The notes beneath the pieces were generated by a model that saw nothing but the letters and a program-made list of their open reading frames with translations, did not search any database and had not been told where the DNA came from. The position numbers and the translations under genes are program-made. This document shows, one piece after another, positions 9,801 through 21,509 of a stretch of 64,000 nt of DNA (its first letter is position 1; the number at the start of each line of letters is the position of its first letter). Origin of the DNA: Amia ocellicauda (taxonomy: Eukaryota > Chordata > Actinopteri > Amiiformes > Amiidae); assembly GCF_036373705.1 (NCBI RefSeq), contig NC_089856.1, forward strand, positions 557,501 through 621,500, written 5' to 3'.

Positions 9801-12800
9801 TTGTCCATGGCAACCGGGGATGCAGGTCTCCATAGCAACACCTGGCATCAAGGGGGCGATTGACGAAAGAGGAGAGTCAGAGGAGGACACGGAGTCCTGG
9901 AGGTAAGCAACCGCACATAGCTCTGCGAGTTGTGGTCAGGGTGTTGGTGGGTGCGTCGGGGGTTAGTGTGTTGGTGGGTGTGTCGGGGGTTAGTGTGTTG
10001 GTGGGTGTGTCGGGGGCACAGTGTGGCCAGGCTCTCACCGTGTTGCGGTACAGGACACCCCGGGGAGACTGCTGGAACTCTGCCTCAGTCCCACAGGAAA
10101 TGACCGGGGCTTCCACCAGGAAGTGACTCCCATTGGCCAGAGCCCGGCAACTGGGGTCGCTGAGGGTCACTGCTGACACAGGCTGAAAAGGGGAGGATTG
10201 GGGCAGAGAGGCTGGGGTTAATAGAGAGAGAAAGAGTGGGGGATGGGGTGAAGGAGAGGGGAGGCAATAAACACGGAGCGCAGAGCACACTGACCTGCAC
10301 AGCATCGGAAGCGACGGAGACGGACAGCAGCCCCCCCCCACACTGCACGCTCAGTGCCGCCGACGCCCCCACCGCCTGACTGCCGCTCCCCCGGCCCACC
10401 CACTGCTGCAGCCAGCCTGGGACTCCCCCGGCCCGGGGCCGCACCACCCCCACATCAGAGCTGGACTGGGGTGGGACTGAAGACATGTCTGAAGAGAGAG
10501 AGAGTACTGAAAAACACTCCACACACAAATGGACAGACAGACACAGAGCCACACAGAGAGAAAGACACACAGCGACACACACACACACACTGGACAGAGG
10601 GACCAGCCAGTCCTTGTCCTGTCACACACCTCGACCCCCCTCCAGTTGTACCACAAACCGATTGGCCAGCCGCGCCTCTGTGTATGAGGTCACAGAGGGA
10701 AAGCCCCTCTCACGGGTCCAGCCAAGGAGGTCATAGGTCGTGAAGAGGTCAAGGGCTAGGGTGCTGGTCAGGGTCACGCTGGGGTCCGTGGGCCACCGAG
10801 CCGACACCCTGCTGGAGGACTGAGAGAGAGAGAGAGAGACTGAGACAGAGGCGTGCAAACACAGAGAGGAACTGAAACAGACCACTACAGACAGGCAGAG
10901 ACACATATAGACGCAGATGGACAGAGACTGGGACAGGCAGAGACACATATAGACTCAGATGGACAGAGACTGGAACAGGCAGAGACACATATAGACTCAG
11001 ATGGACAGAGACTGGGACAGGCAGAGACACATATAGACTCAGATGGACAGAGACTGGGACAGACAGAGACACATATAGACTCAGATGGACAGAGACTGGG
11101 ACAGACAGAGACACATATAGACTCAGATGGACAGAGACTGGGACAGACAGAGACACATATAGACTCAGATGGACAGAGACTGGGACAGACAGAGACACGT
11201 ATAGACATAGATGGACGGAGACTGGGACAGGCAGAGACACATATAGACGCAGATGGACAGAGACTGGGACAGAGAGAGACACATATACACGCAGATGGAC
11301 AGAGGCCAGGATGGGTGGAGGGACAGGCAGAGGGACTCACGATGGTGGTGATGTGTCCTCGGAAGCCACGGTGAGTGATGGCCCAGCTGACCGGCGCCTT
11401 GCTGTGCAGTATCAGGACAACCCCTGTCCCCCGCGCACCCCCCAGCACACACACCTCAGCCTCCACTGGCACCTGCACCTGCCCCCCGCTGGGGCAGAGA
11501 GAGAGAGACAGGGACACAGTCAGACACACACAGTGACAGACAGATATGGACACAGACTGACAGACACAGCAAGTGACAAAGAGACAGCAGAACAGAGGCA
11601 TAAGGACTGACACACAGACAGCTAAAGTAACTGAGTAATGGACAGACATGGGCATTAGAGAGATAAAACACTCATCAAAAGTAAGCATTTAAGGGATTCA
11701 TTATCAGTGAATAATGAATGAAAGCAGTTAACTGTCCCCAGCACGTGCCACGCCCACCCGCAGAGCACTGACCCCGCAGACTGCAGGAGGATCACATGCA
11801 CTTCTGGGTCGTGACCTTGGCCAGGGGTTGTGCAGCCTCTCACTTCCTGTGGCTGGAGGTCAGAGGTCAGGTAGTTGTGGGACAGGAAAAGGGGCTGCAG
11901 GACACACGTGCTCGGCATCATGGGATCTGAGGGTGGGGCAGGAAAGAACACTGTCTCACTCTCACTGTCTGACAGTGTCCTCGATGTCCCGCTCACTGTC
12001 TCCTACGCAATTCAGTTCAATTTAAAAAGAGGTCAGTGTTGCCAGAGCATGACAGACACACACAGAGATCAGGAAACAGTCGGGTGTAAGTCACCCTGAA
12101 TAAGTGAACAAACTTTCTCTCCCTCTCAGTCTTGCTCACCCTCTCCCAGGCGGATGTAGACCCGGTTGGCACGGGGGGCGTGAAGGAAGGATGCGACGGA
12201 GGGGTGGTGTGCCAGAGCCCAGCGCAGCAGGGCAGAGGGGCGGGAGGGCAGACCCCCCACAGACTCCACCCTCACTGATGCCCCCACACTGACACTGTCC
12301 ACACTGGAGCCCTGAGGGAGCTGGGGTGGCAGAGAGAGAGGGACAGTGTCAATACAGAGGGACAGAGTGGACAGTATACCCTGCAGGGCACTGGGACAGA
12401 GGGACAGACTGGACAGCAAGCCCTACAGGGCACTAGCACTGTTGGACAGAGTGGACAGTATACCCTGCAGGGCACTAGCACTGAGGGACAGAGTGGACAG
12501 AGTGGACGGTATACCCTACAGGGCACTAACACAGAGGGACAGAGTGGACAGTAAATCCTACAGGGCACTAACACTGAGGGACAGAGAGGGACTGACCTGT
12601 ATGAGGAGTGGTGTCCCAGGCAACACCCTCTCGACCTCTAACCTCCAGTGCACTGCATGCTGGGAGTGCAGGACCAGGGCCAGGGGACACCCATGAGGTT
12701 GGGAGAGAGAGAGCGGACGGAGGAAAACGGACACCTGAGAGAGGGAGAGAGGGGGAGAGTGGCTGACACACTGGAGGTGTTATTGATGGCCGTGTCAACA

Positions 12801-13771
12801 ACTGGACTGACTGATGGGTCATCGATGGTGAACCGGACAGACCTGGTTGTCGGGGCTGGGCGTGGCTCTCCCCACACTGATCACATGGGTCTCCCTGTCA
12901 CCCAATCCCCTCGCAGCACAGCCTGGGCCCACCCCGAAGCGCTCCAGCTGCGCCTGGACTGGGAACAGCGCCCCCACTGGAGTCACTCGGCACTGCAGCT
13001 CCACTGAGAGAGAGAGAGAGAGAGAGAAATAAAGGACATATTCTTTAATATATTCCCAATCTCTGAGCAAATGAAAAACTAAGAAAAACTGGCTGCCCAA
13101 TACGTAGCCGCCTGCCACAGAGGGGCACCGTGACCCTGCACACGGGCACCATCTGTCACAGGAATCCTACACACTTCTTCTGATGTATGTTCTTGTTATT
13201 TCTGTGTTTGATTACAAAAAGTAAATATATGTTTATGCATATTATTATCTTAATTGTTATATGTATAAATCAAAATGTATATCATACTTCTGTCCTTTAA
13301 TATATCTTGTGATGTTTGTCATGCCAGTAAAGCTCTTTAAATTGAAATCGAGAGAGAGAAGAGGGACGGAGGGAAGTGGGAGATTAAAGTGGAGATGGCT
13401 CTGCTCTTTACTGCAGTAGACTTGTGGTGTAGTGTGTTGTGTTGTAGTGTAGTGTAGTGTGCTGTGCTACGCTGTAGTATATTGTAGTGTGGTGTGCTGT
13501 GCTGTAGTAAGTTGAACTATTGAACTATATCCCTGTGTAAGATGCTTCAGGCAGGTGAATACAAATAATAGATCAATAAAAACATAGTGAAGGAGTGAGA
13601 CATCTCTCCATTTCTCTCTCTCAGCAGGCTGCTAATCCCTCTCTCCCCAACTGTGCTGATCCCTCAGTGTGTGTGCGCTCAGTGACATGAACTGTGTCTC
13701 TCTCCCATCCTACCTGCAGTCCCTGCTCCCATCAGCAGGAGCAGCACAGCCAACCCCCTGAGAGCTGCCAT
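6808..13771 (-). CDS. tgfbr3l: Betaglycan-like TGF-beta co-receptor (full length)
   Basis: Type I membrane protein of the betaglycan/endoglin family, which present TGF-beta superfamily ligands (TGF-beta2, inhibins, BMPs) to signalling receptors. Sixteen coding exons keep one frame: 13714-13771, 12843-13003, 12597-12734, 12140-12320, 11773-11926, 11341-11488, 10630-10819, 10295-10488, 10039-10182, 9752-9841, 9501-9668, 7990-8457, 7752-7896, 7408-7467, 7117-7212, 6808-6917; 834 residues (human betaglycan 851). Signal peptide 1-19 ([19 protein letters not shown]); orphan domain about 20-345 ([26 protein letters not shown]); ZP domain about 385-705 ([30 protein letters not shown]); transmembrane about 769-794 ([13 protein letters not shown]); 40-residue tail ending S-S-V. 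Odd points: an insert of about 55 G/E/R-rich residues in exon 12, and a short ZP linker without the Ser-Gly glycosaminoglycan sites of betaglycan. Assigned to tgfbr3l by linkage to map2k7; endoglin is less likely because the orphan and ZP segments match betaglycan better. Confidence 0.9.
7213..7390 (-). repeat. Partial duplication of the transmembrane-exon start
   Basis: Near 7350-7385 the minus strand reads CTGCAGGGTTGGACGCAGTTCTG, shown here only in part: acceptor CTGCAG then GGTTGGACGC. This resembles the real exon start at 7212 (CTGCAG then GGTTGGACAC). It continues into L2-tail-like sequence, not into a transmembrane segment. It is a decoy acceptor inside the intron before the true exon. 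Confidence 0.5.
8535..8565 (+). mobile_element. L2-type LINE 3' tail fragment
   Basis: 'TGCCAATAAAGCATTTTTG' followed by AATTTGAA matches the 3' end of the L2 copy at 43.1 kb. It lies in tgfbr3l intron 11 and is about 30 bp long. Confidence 0.55.
8588..9448 (-). mobile_element. Degenerate Tc1-like transposon in tgfbr3l intron 11
   Basis: Terminal inverted repeats: ACAGACGGGTGACAAAT near 8595-8612 and its exact complement ATTTGTCACCCGTCTGT near 9432-9448, extended imperfectly to about 29 bp (AAAGGAAAA core). The minus strand carries Tc1 transposase pieces: [12 protein letters not shown] followed by D-R-R-V-R-Q-R at about 8800-8850, and a G-G-I-S-W-H-G-L-V box near 9050. The frame is broken by stops and shifts, so it cannot make a transposase. 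It lies between exons 11 and 12 of tgfbr3l and does not touch either splice site. Confidence 0.85.
9920..10020. repeat. Short tandem array in tgfbr3l intron 9
   Basis: Three copies of a 'GTGTTGGTGGGTG(T/C)GTCGG' unit of about 30 bp, starting about 20 bp inside the intron from the exon 9 donor. Confidence 0.7.
10860..11325. repeat. 42-bp minisatellite in tgfbr3l intron 6
   Basis: About ten copies of a 42-bp unit containing GGACAGAGACTGGGACAGG and CACATATAGACTCAG. Because 42 is a multiple of three, all copies stay open in several frames, giving long false reading frames. It begins about 20 bp inside the intron from the exon 6 donor and ends near the acceptor of exon 7. Confidence 0.95.
12340..12590. 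repeat. ~43-bp minisatellite in tgfbr3l intron 3
   Basis: Five to six copies of a unit containing 'GACAGAGTGGACAGTA' and 'CAGGGCACTA'. The array touches the 5' splice site of exon 3 (12597). Confidence 0.9.
13320..13352 (+). mobile_element. L2-type LINE 3' tail fragment
   Basis: ATGCCAGTAAAGCTCTTTAAATTG followed by a GA-rich run, shown in part: 'ATGCCAGTAAAGCTCTTT'. It is the 3' end of an L2-like element in tgfbr3l intron 1. AT-rich sequence at 13180-13320 may be more of the same copy. Confidence 0.5.
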
Positions 13772-13835
13772 CTTTGTTGTGCCCAGGGCTGGCGGCTTCA
13801 GTGAGGGCGAGGGCTTCAGCCCCAGAGCATGCTGG
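13714..13835 (-). other. tgfbr3l: Start exon of tgfbr3l with a short upstream ORF
   Basis: The start codon is at 13769-13771. About 55 nt upstream on the minus strand there is an AUG followed by L-W-G and a stop, a four-codon upstream ORF. A 3' splice site (CTCTGTGCCCAG) just before it suggests that an untranslated exon is spliced here. Confidence 0.45.
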
Positions 13836-14391
13836 GCACAGAGGCGATAAAAAAAATCGATAAAAGAAAGAAAATGTTAAAAACACACAAAAAATCAGAG
13901 GAGGAAGAAACACTCCTGTGTGTCTGTGTCACTCCATCTCTCTCCATCTCTCCCTCCCTCCATCTCACTCTGTACCTCCCTCCCTCGCTCCCAGCCTGAA
14001 CTCCCGGGCGACTGAGCGGCAGTCCTGCTTTCTCTGGGCAGGATTTCTTCTATCAATAGATGTAGTTCTGGAATTTAGGTTTGATTCTCTCATACTGTAT
14101 CATATAAAACAGTCTTAACATTTATATAATATGGCACATTTAAATATATACATTTAATGTATTTATTTTACATTTAATGGAATTATTTTGACTACTAAAT
14201 ACATCAGTTCAAACTTCAGATTTTGCTCTCCAGTCGCATGTCTTTGGCGTTTCTGCTGCTGGAGATAAAGGCAGACTGTGAAGACACTGAGGAGACGGAC
14301 CCTGGCTGACTTGGAGACAGACAGACACAATGACTAACTGACTGACTATCTCCCACAAAAACTGAAAGTTACAGACTGGGAGACAACAGAC

Positions 14392-14399
<8 letters not shown>

Positions 14400-14434
<35 letters not shown>
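14400..14434. repeat. (GA)n microsatellite
   Basis: Uninterrupted AG/GA run in tgfbr3l 5' intron sequence. Confidence 0.9.
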
Positions 14435-14440
<6 letters not shown>

Positions 14441-14768
14441 TGGGGAGGTAGGACACAGAGAGGGACACTGACAGACTGAAAACCAGAGACAGACAGACAG
14501 GGGGACAATGCCAGACTTACAGACATCCCCACTATCACTATCCTGAGTTCCCACAGTGAGATATGATTGACGTATCTGACTTTAAAATGATCAAATACTA
14601 AAACAGCTTCCATCCCCATCACTACTACTACTACTAAAATAACACAATCATAGTAAAAACAACACAGAGACCACAGAGGAAGTCCAACTCCGGCATCTGC
14701 TATGCATGTGTATACATATATAGATCTCTCTTTAAAAGGATATAACGAGGGGAATTTTCCTGTCCTAC

Positions 14769-15000
14769 CTCGATAGCCGTCAGGGCAGCAGTAGCAGCAG
14801 CCGTAGCCGTCGTCCCAGACGTAGCAGTGTAGTAGCGGCCAGTATCTTTCGCGAAAACTCAAATCTGAGACCTGTTTACACGAGCAGCCTGAACGTCTCC
14901 CCCACCGTGTCCCTCTCCCAGAGACGCTCACACACGGAGGAGCGGACAGGGACGGGCAGACGCGCACACACTCACTCACTCACACGCACTCACAGACGCG
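14769..15000 (-). promoter_or_regulatory. tgfbr3l: Candidate 5' untranslated exon and promoter of tgfbr3l
   Basis: A GC- and CpG-richer block on the minus strand ends in CGGCTATCGAG|GTAGGA, a good 5' splice site. It would splice about 0.94 kb on to the start-codon exon. No TATA box is evident. Transcription may start within 15.0-15.2 kb. Confidence 0.4.
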
Positions 15001-15639
15001 ACCAGTTCACACCAAACTTTTGCTGTTGTTTTCGAGCCTCAGTCCGAACAGCGTCAATAAGCCGAGCCCTGCTGGACGGAGCACACGTACACACACACAG
15101 ACGTGTGAGAGGTTCATATAGTGCACATACACGTGTGTGTGATCGTGTGTCAGTGATGCACTTTGGAAATGTTGCGTCGTGTTCAGTTTTCGCGTCACTC
15201 CACTGGGGAGAAAACACGGGAGATAAAAACACGGGGATCTACAGGAAGGAGGAGCTAACGGTGGGAGAGAGAGAGAGAGAGAGAGAGACTGAGGGAGGGA
15301 GAAGTGTGTGTGTTTAGGGGGTGGGGGGGCAATGGAGAAAGTGACTGAAAGTGAAAAAAATAATAGAGTGAGTTAGAGATGGAGATATTGAGAGGGAGAG
15401 AGAGAGGGAGGGAAAGAAGCAGGAGGGGGGAGACATTGGAGAAAGTGAAAGGGACAGAGAGAAAGTGAAAGAGGGATATAGGAGGGGGAGAGAAGGGAGG
15501 AAGGGAAGAGCTGGGGAGAGAAGGAGAGAGACAGGGATGGAGGCGGAGAGAGAGAAGGGGAGAAACAGAGGGGGGGGGGGGTGATTTGTCTGCATAGAAA
15601 TAAGACAACTCACCAAATCACACAGTACAGCCAGAGGCC

Positions 15640-16320
15640 CAGTACACACAGACACACTCCCTCACTCACACATACACACTCACACTGACACACAAACACT
15701 AACACACTCACTGACACTCACTAACACATACTCACATTGACACACTCCATCACTCACACAATGACACACTGAAACTCCCACACACTGAAACACAAACACT
15801 AACACACTCACTGACACTAACACATACTCACATTGACACGCTCACACAGACACACACTCCCTCACTCACACATACACACACTAACACTCACACACAGACA
15901 CACACTAACACTCACATTGACACACTGAAACTCCCACACACTGACACACTCCCTCACTCACACATACACACACACACACTAACACTCACATTGACACACT
16001 GAAACTCCCACACACTGACACACTCCCTCACTCACACATACACACACACACACTAACACTCACATTGACACACTGAAACTCCCACACACTGACACACTCC
16101 CTCACTCACACAGACACACACTCCCTCACTCACACATACACACACTAACACTCACATTGACACACTGAAACTCCCACACACTGACACACAAACACTAACA
16201 CACTCACTGACACTAACACATACTCACATTGACACGCTCACACACAGACACACACTCCATCACTCACATACACACCGACACACTGAAACACTCCCTCACT
16301 CACACACACACAAACTGAAA
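15640..16320. repeat. CA-rich higher-order array
   Basis: CA tracts organised in repeated blocks with 'CACACTGAAACTCCCACACA' and 'CTCCCTCACTCACACATACA'. At least three near-identical blocks of about 85-90 bp lie between 15.87 and 16.15 kb. No gene content. Confidence 0.9.
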
Positions 16321-16667
16321 AGCCTTGACCTAAAACTAATTTATTCTGCACCACTTCATTATAATTTCTATACCCATACTAATAATAATAATAAAAACAG
16401 CAGCTCCCTGTCAAGGCGCCCTGCTCCAGTTTCGGCCCAAACCTCCTCTCATCTGAATTCCAGTGTGAGATGCCATTTATTTTCCCATTACAGTAATGTC
16501 TGTGATTGTCCTGCAGGCAGGGGGTCCCTCGGTGTCCAGTGTCTCTATTGTAGCACAACAATAGGCAGCGCTGTGGAGAAGGGTCTTTGCATCGTACACC
16601 ACCTGTCCCTCCTCTGCTCTTCTCTCCTCTCCCCTCCCCTCCATATTTCTCCGTCTGTTCCCTGCTG

Positions 16668-16770
16668 CAGTGGTTCCCAAACTAGTCCTGGAGCCCCCCT
16701 GTCTTGCTGGTTTGTGTGCCAACTGAGCTCTTAATTGCTTAATTGAACCCTTCATTGTTCAATTAACCAC
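16668..16770 (+). mobile_element. Half copy of the CAGTGGTTCCCAA element
   Basis: CAGTGGTTCCCAAACTAGTC, a 'CTGGAGCCCCCCTGTC' block and the AATT-rich arm are present; the opposite arm is missing. Confidence 0.6.
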
Positions 16771-17808
16771 TCCACCCCCTCCCCTCCATTCTCTTTTCCC
16801 CTCTCACACTCATACTGACAGACAGACGATAGATATGCTCACAGACCTAGAGACAGACAGACGGAGGGACAGAGATAGATAGACAGATGGAGAGAGAAAA
16901 GGTGGATACAAAAAGGCAGACAAATACAGATGGACAGACAGATAGAGAAAAGCCAGAGATACAGATCGATGGACAGATAAAAGGCAGAGATACAAATGGA
17001 CAGAGAGAGAGAAAAGGCAGAACGATATGGACAGACTGACAGACACAGAGACAGACGCAGTGACACAGTGTTAACTTTTAGGAAGTTTTTATTATTTTTT
17101 TAAATTTTTATTATTTGTTTTTTTGTGTGTTTTTTCAAAAAAATCCTGAGGTATTCACAATAAAATGTCACTTTCTTTTCTTTTTTTCCCCAAAATATTA
17201 AGGAAAATGAGACAAAAGGGGAAAAATAAAATAAAAATAATAATACAAAAAAATAAAAATAAACCCCAAAAATAATTCAAAGGTCAAAAGCGTATCGATG
17301 TGACAAGACATTAAAGCTGCACGATGTCTTACAGAGTCCGACACACAGGAGCCATGTCAGGCAGACCTCCCGACACGTTAACACTTAGACTCCTGCAACT
17401 TCTAAAGTGAAGCGTTGCTGTCGCCCCCCCACCCTGTCCATCGACCCCTCCCATTTGATCTGAGTGGAGCCCCGCCTCTTTGGGGGAGGGGCGGTTAACA
17501 GGCGCTTCTATTGGTTAACGAGTGCTGCAGTGCAAAGCTGCATCAGCCAATCCGCGGAAACCTTCGAAGACGAGGATGAGGACGATTGGCTCACTTTGGA
17601 CACAACAGGACAACCTTATTGTTGTTGTTGCTGCTGTCTGGACTAGTACTGCTCTGGCCAAAGTATCGACTACTGCACAGGACACAGAGGAGGTACGGCT
17701 AGCAACAGGAGCTCCTTAATTGGTTAATTGGAGAGAGGAGGGGGAAAAAGAGTGAGAGGGAGGGATCGAGAGCAAGAGAGAGAGGGCAGAAAGAAGGGGG
17801 AGGGAAGA

Positions 17809-18125
17809 TAGTGGTACCCAACCCTGGCCCAGGAGGACCCCCTACTCTGATGTTTTTTGTTCCAAACCAAGCTCTCAATGACTTAATTGAACCCTTAATT
17901 GAAGTAACAATCTGCTTAGATTTTGAGTATTAAAAGAGTTGGTTCATTGTGTTATTTATACAATCCTATACTTCACTTAAAACCCCTACTGTTTAAAATA
18001 ATTAAAAGGCTCTGATTTAGCAAATTATTGGTTCAATTAAGGGTTCAATTAAGTAATTGAGAGCTGGGTTGGAACAAAAACCAGCAGGGTAGGGGTTCCT
18101 ACAGGACCAGGGCTGGGAGCCTCTG
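17809..18125. mobile_element. hAT-like MITE with ~100-bp inverted arms
   Basis: The left arm ('CAACCCTGGCCCAGGAGG', then 'TTCCAAACCAAGCTCTCAAT') and right arm ('GAGAGCTGGGTTGGAACAAA', then 'GGACCAGGGCTGGGAGCC') are near-complementary around an AT-rich centre. It is the best-preserved of at least four copies in the window. No coding capacity. The flanks show no clear 8-bp duplication. Confidence 0.7.
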
Positions 18126-19969
18126 CTCTACACAACCTCATGGAGGACAGACAGCCGGGTAATTAGGGGACACGACCTGCGATCGCACTGGCCAGTCACA
18201 CGCTCCCCTGGTGTACTGGAGACCAGCACAGTCCCAGTCCAGCTCAGAGGGAGGAAGACGGGGCAGGGAGGAGGCGGCCTGTGTGCTCTGCAGTGCGTCG
18301 CACTCGCTCTCCCATTATCTGTGTCTCTCTGTTACGCACACGCATGTGCTCGCTCTCTGCCACGCACACGCACCGCTGCCCTCACATCTGACACTGGGTG
18401 ATCTTTTCTAGTTTTAACTTGTATCGTTTTTTTCTATACATATATATATATTTTTTTGCTTTTGCTTTTTGAATAACTCTTCTCTAGTCATTTGTATTGC
18501 AGCTGTGATGTTTTTGACCAAAAGTCACTTTGGATAAAAAGCATGAGAAAAACAAATAAGTTACACAATAAATAACAATGAGAACAACAACAACAACAAT
18601 AATAATATAATAATAGTGATCGTAAGAACAATACCATGCAAGGCCTGTCTGCAGGAGCAGGAGCAGGTGTGTGAAGTGTGGGGGCAGCCAGACAGGACAC
18701 TGACGGTCAAGCGAAGGTGTACGTGGTGGACGGGGCATTGCTATGGAAGCGAGGCAGTGAGAGTGTGTGTGTGAGTGTGTGCGTTTGTGTGTACGTGTGC
18801 GTGTGTGTGTGTGTGTGTGTGCGGTGGGGGAGGAGAGAGAGAGAGAGAGAGAACCCTCTTTCACTGCAGTCTCTACAGAGCATTGCCGAGGGGGTAGTCA
18901 GCTCTTGAGCCGGACCCGGTGTGCTCTCGCTCTCTCTCTCGCTCTCTCCCCCTGCAGACAGAGGGAGTCTCTCTTTTCCTTTTTTCTCATTGTCTGTCTG
19001 TCTGTGTTTGTATTTGGTGTTTTCTCTTGCCCTGAATAGAACATTACGAAGAAAAATAAACATAATAATTTAAAAAGAAATGACAAATCAATATGAACTG
19101 AGGGACACTGACACACACACTCACTCACACAGGTCTGTACTAGTATATCAGACACACATCCATTCGAGCAGAAACTACACTTCTCACAACAACAATCATA
19201 ATGGGAACAGACAGAACAATAATAATCATCAATATAAAAATCAATATTGCAAATAGCGGATCAATCAATCAGAGAGTTCAGAGACGGGAGGAGGTCAAGG
19301 CTCCCCCTCTCCTCTCTCTCCTGCAATACACATTCCATCAATTTGCAAAAAATATATATATATAATATATATGTGTGTGTAAAAATTATAAATAAAGATT
19401 GACACTTTGTGCCCCTCCCCCCCAAAAGAAAACAAAAAAAATGCAGTTACATCCATTATTATAACAACATGCAACTGATATACTTACAGCATGGTACTAT
19501 TACCCCAGCTACCCCAGACACCCCACAGACCCACCCTTACAATCCTTATCATTCAGGACGCCTCTCCCTCAGTCGCTCTCAGCAGAGGGGGAGGAGGCCC
19601 TGTACGTTCTGACAGTGAAACGAGAGAGGGAGGAGGAGGGAGAGAGGGAGGGAGGGAGCCGATGTCAGGGTAATTCCGCGCAGGATCAATCTGCCCCAGT
19701 CTGTCTGCATCTCCGCTTCGTTCAGACACGATCGCTGCCCGCAGCTCTGCACTACTAACTGCTAACATCCAATTATCCAATTAAGGAGTTGGCTGGCAGG
19801 AACGGAGTCACACTGTGATCGAGTCCGGGTTGGGTGGGGTAATTTAATTAGGTAACAATTTAGGTGTTTATGTTCAGGGTGCGAGGGACAGCAACCTGCT
19901 GTGCCCATGATCATCGAGCAGCTCCCAGCTATGTTCTCTCTCCATCTCTGTTTTCCTGTAACAGTGCAG

Positions 19970-20080
19970 CCCAACTCCAGGTCCTGAGGTGGGGGGGAAG
20001 GGGAGGGGAAAGTGTCTTCTGGTACCTTTGTTCCACCTGAGCTGTTCATTACTTAATTGAATTGACAATGGGGGCCTAAT
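19970..20080 (+). mobile_element. Partial CAGTGGTT-type element
   Basis: A degraded left arm ('CAGCCCAACTCCAGGTCC', 'TTGTTCCACCTGAGCTG', 'ATTACTTAATTGAATTG') without a matching right arm. Confidence 0.5.
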
Positions 20081-21509
20081 AGAAGCAGGACCTAGCCCTT
20101 CCCCACCGATTTAATTGTATCGTCTTAATTGATCTAATTGGCTGAACTGGGCTCGCAGTGCTACCCCCCTGAGGGTCTCTGCTCCCGGACACACAGACAG
20201 ACAGAGACAGTGCTAAAGACACACAGTAACAACAGTATCGCCCGCACCCTCCCCCTCCCCCATGGCTAATCTATAGATTTGTATATATATCATCATCAGA
20301 AGAAGAACAATAATAGATTTTTTTGTGTGTTTTTTCTGTTGACACCTTTGGTGTATAACGTCACGCCCCCCCCGCCCCCTCACTGGTTTAGCTTCAACAG
20401 GTTCCACCCCCCCGCCCGACAGGCAGGCAGGCAGGCAGACAGACAGACAGGCGTCACCCCGCCTCACTTACACAACAACGAGCAAATAAATAGAAATACA
20501 GTTTCATTTAGAAAAAACCCAAACGAACACATCGTGAGGAGGGGGAGGAGGAAGGTGGCAGTGAGAGGTGATGACGCAACACCCGCCTCCCCGGCCGTGC
20601 CCTACAGACTGAACTCAGAGCGCAGAGACGGACAGACAGACGCACAGACAGTCCAGCACTCGTGTTGCTGTAGTTTGACAGACAGTCCAGTTTACAATCA
20701 GCCGGTCAAATATTTCACACACAGTACAGGGGCTCCAGTGAGCCGGGGCTCCTCCCACTCACCACAAGCCCCTCCCACTCCAACTTCTACTTTCTCTGCC
20801 TTCATTCCCTCTCCCTCCCTCTCCATCACATTCTGCTTCTCTGTTCTCCTCTCCATGCACACTCCTCCTCCATCTCCACCCATCCACTTATCCATTCCAT
20901 ATTCTTACTGTTTCCCACTTTTTCTTTGCTTTTTCTCTTGCCTGTTCTCTCTCTATCTCCTGCTAATCCTCCCCTCTACCAACATGCTACATCCCTTCAT
21001 CCCTCCTTCCTCTCCTGCAGATGATCTGTCAAACCAAGGTTCAGCGACTAGGTAAAAATGAATAGAGGAGGTAGAAATCAAGAGAAAGAGAGAGAGGGCA
21101 GGAGGGAAGTGGGAGAGGGAGAAGGATGAATTCAGTGACAGAAAAAAGTGTGAGATTGAAAGAGTGGAGAGGCACAGAGGGAAACAGCACTTCAGGGACA
21201 CAGTGACCCCCTATTCTTTCACTGCCTGTCTCCTGTGAACAGAGCGGTAGTGACAGCCTGCCTCTCCCTCTCTCTCTCTGGTCAGTCAGGTGATAATCTG
21301 ACACTACATTAATACTTTTTGTATCATTATAATTACACTCTCTCTCCAGTCACAGTTATTATCAGCAGGCAGGAGTCTGGGCACTTAGTGACACAAACCT
21401 CCTGCATAAACCGAAATTCTCTCCCTCTCTCTACCTACCTTTACCATCAGATTAACATCAGCAGTGCCGTGATGACACTAGGGGTGCAGGAGCCACTGTG
21501 TGTGTAGAC

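Noticed and set aside
9690..9910. A longer exon 10 of tgfbr3l starting at the CTCCAG near 9900
   Set aside because: It would put the exon in a different frame from exon 11. The acceptor at 9842 gives V-L-L-W joined to Y-R-N-T, matching betaglycan, and keeps phase.
10885..11688. 267-codon minus-strand frame across tgfbr3l intron 6
   Set aside because: It is made of exon 6 plus the 42-bp minisatellite read through; splicing at 11341 removes the repeat.
6808..13771. Assignment of the receptor as endoglin
   Set aside because: The orphan-domain motifs, the D-x-x-C-T segment after the ZP module and the G-L-D-T-type start of the transmembrane exon fit betaglycan/TGFBR3L better, and the map2k7 neighbour is the TGFBR3L neighbour in human.
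14209..14979. 256-codon minus-strand open frame upstream of tgfbr3l
   Set aside because: It runs through a GA microsatellite and the likely untranslated first exon. There is no family similarity, and the real start is the signal-peptide exon at 13771.
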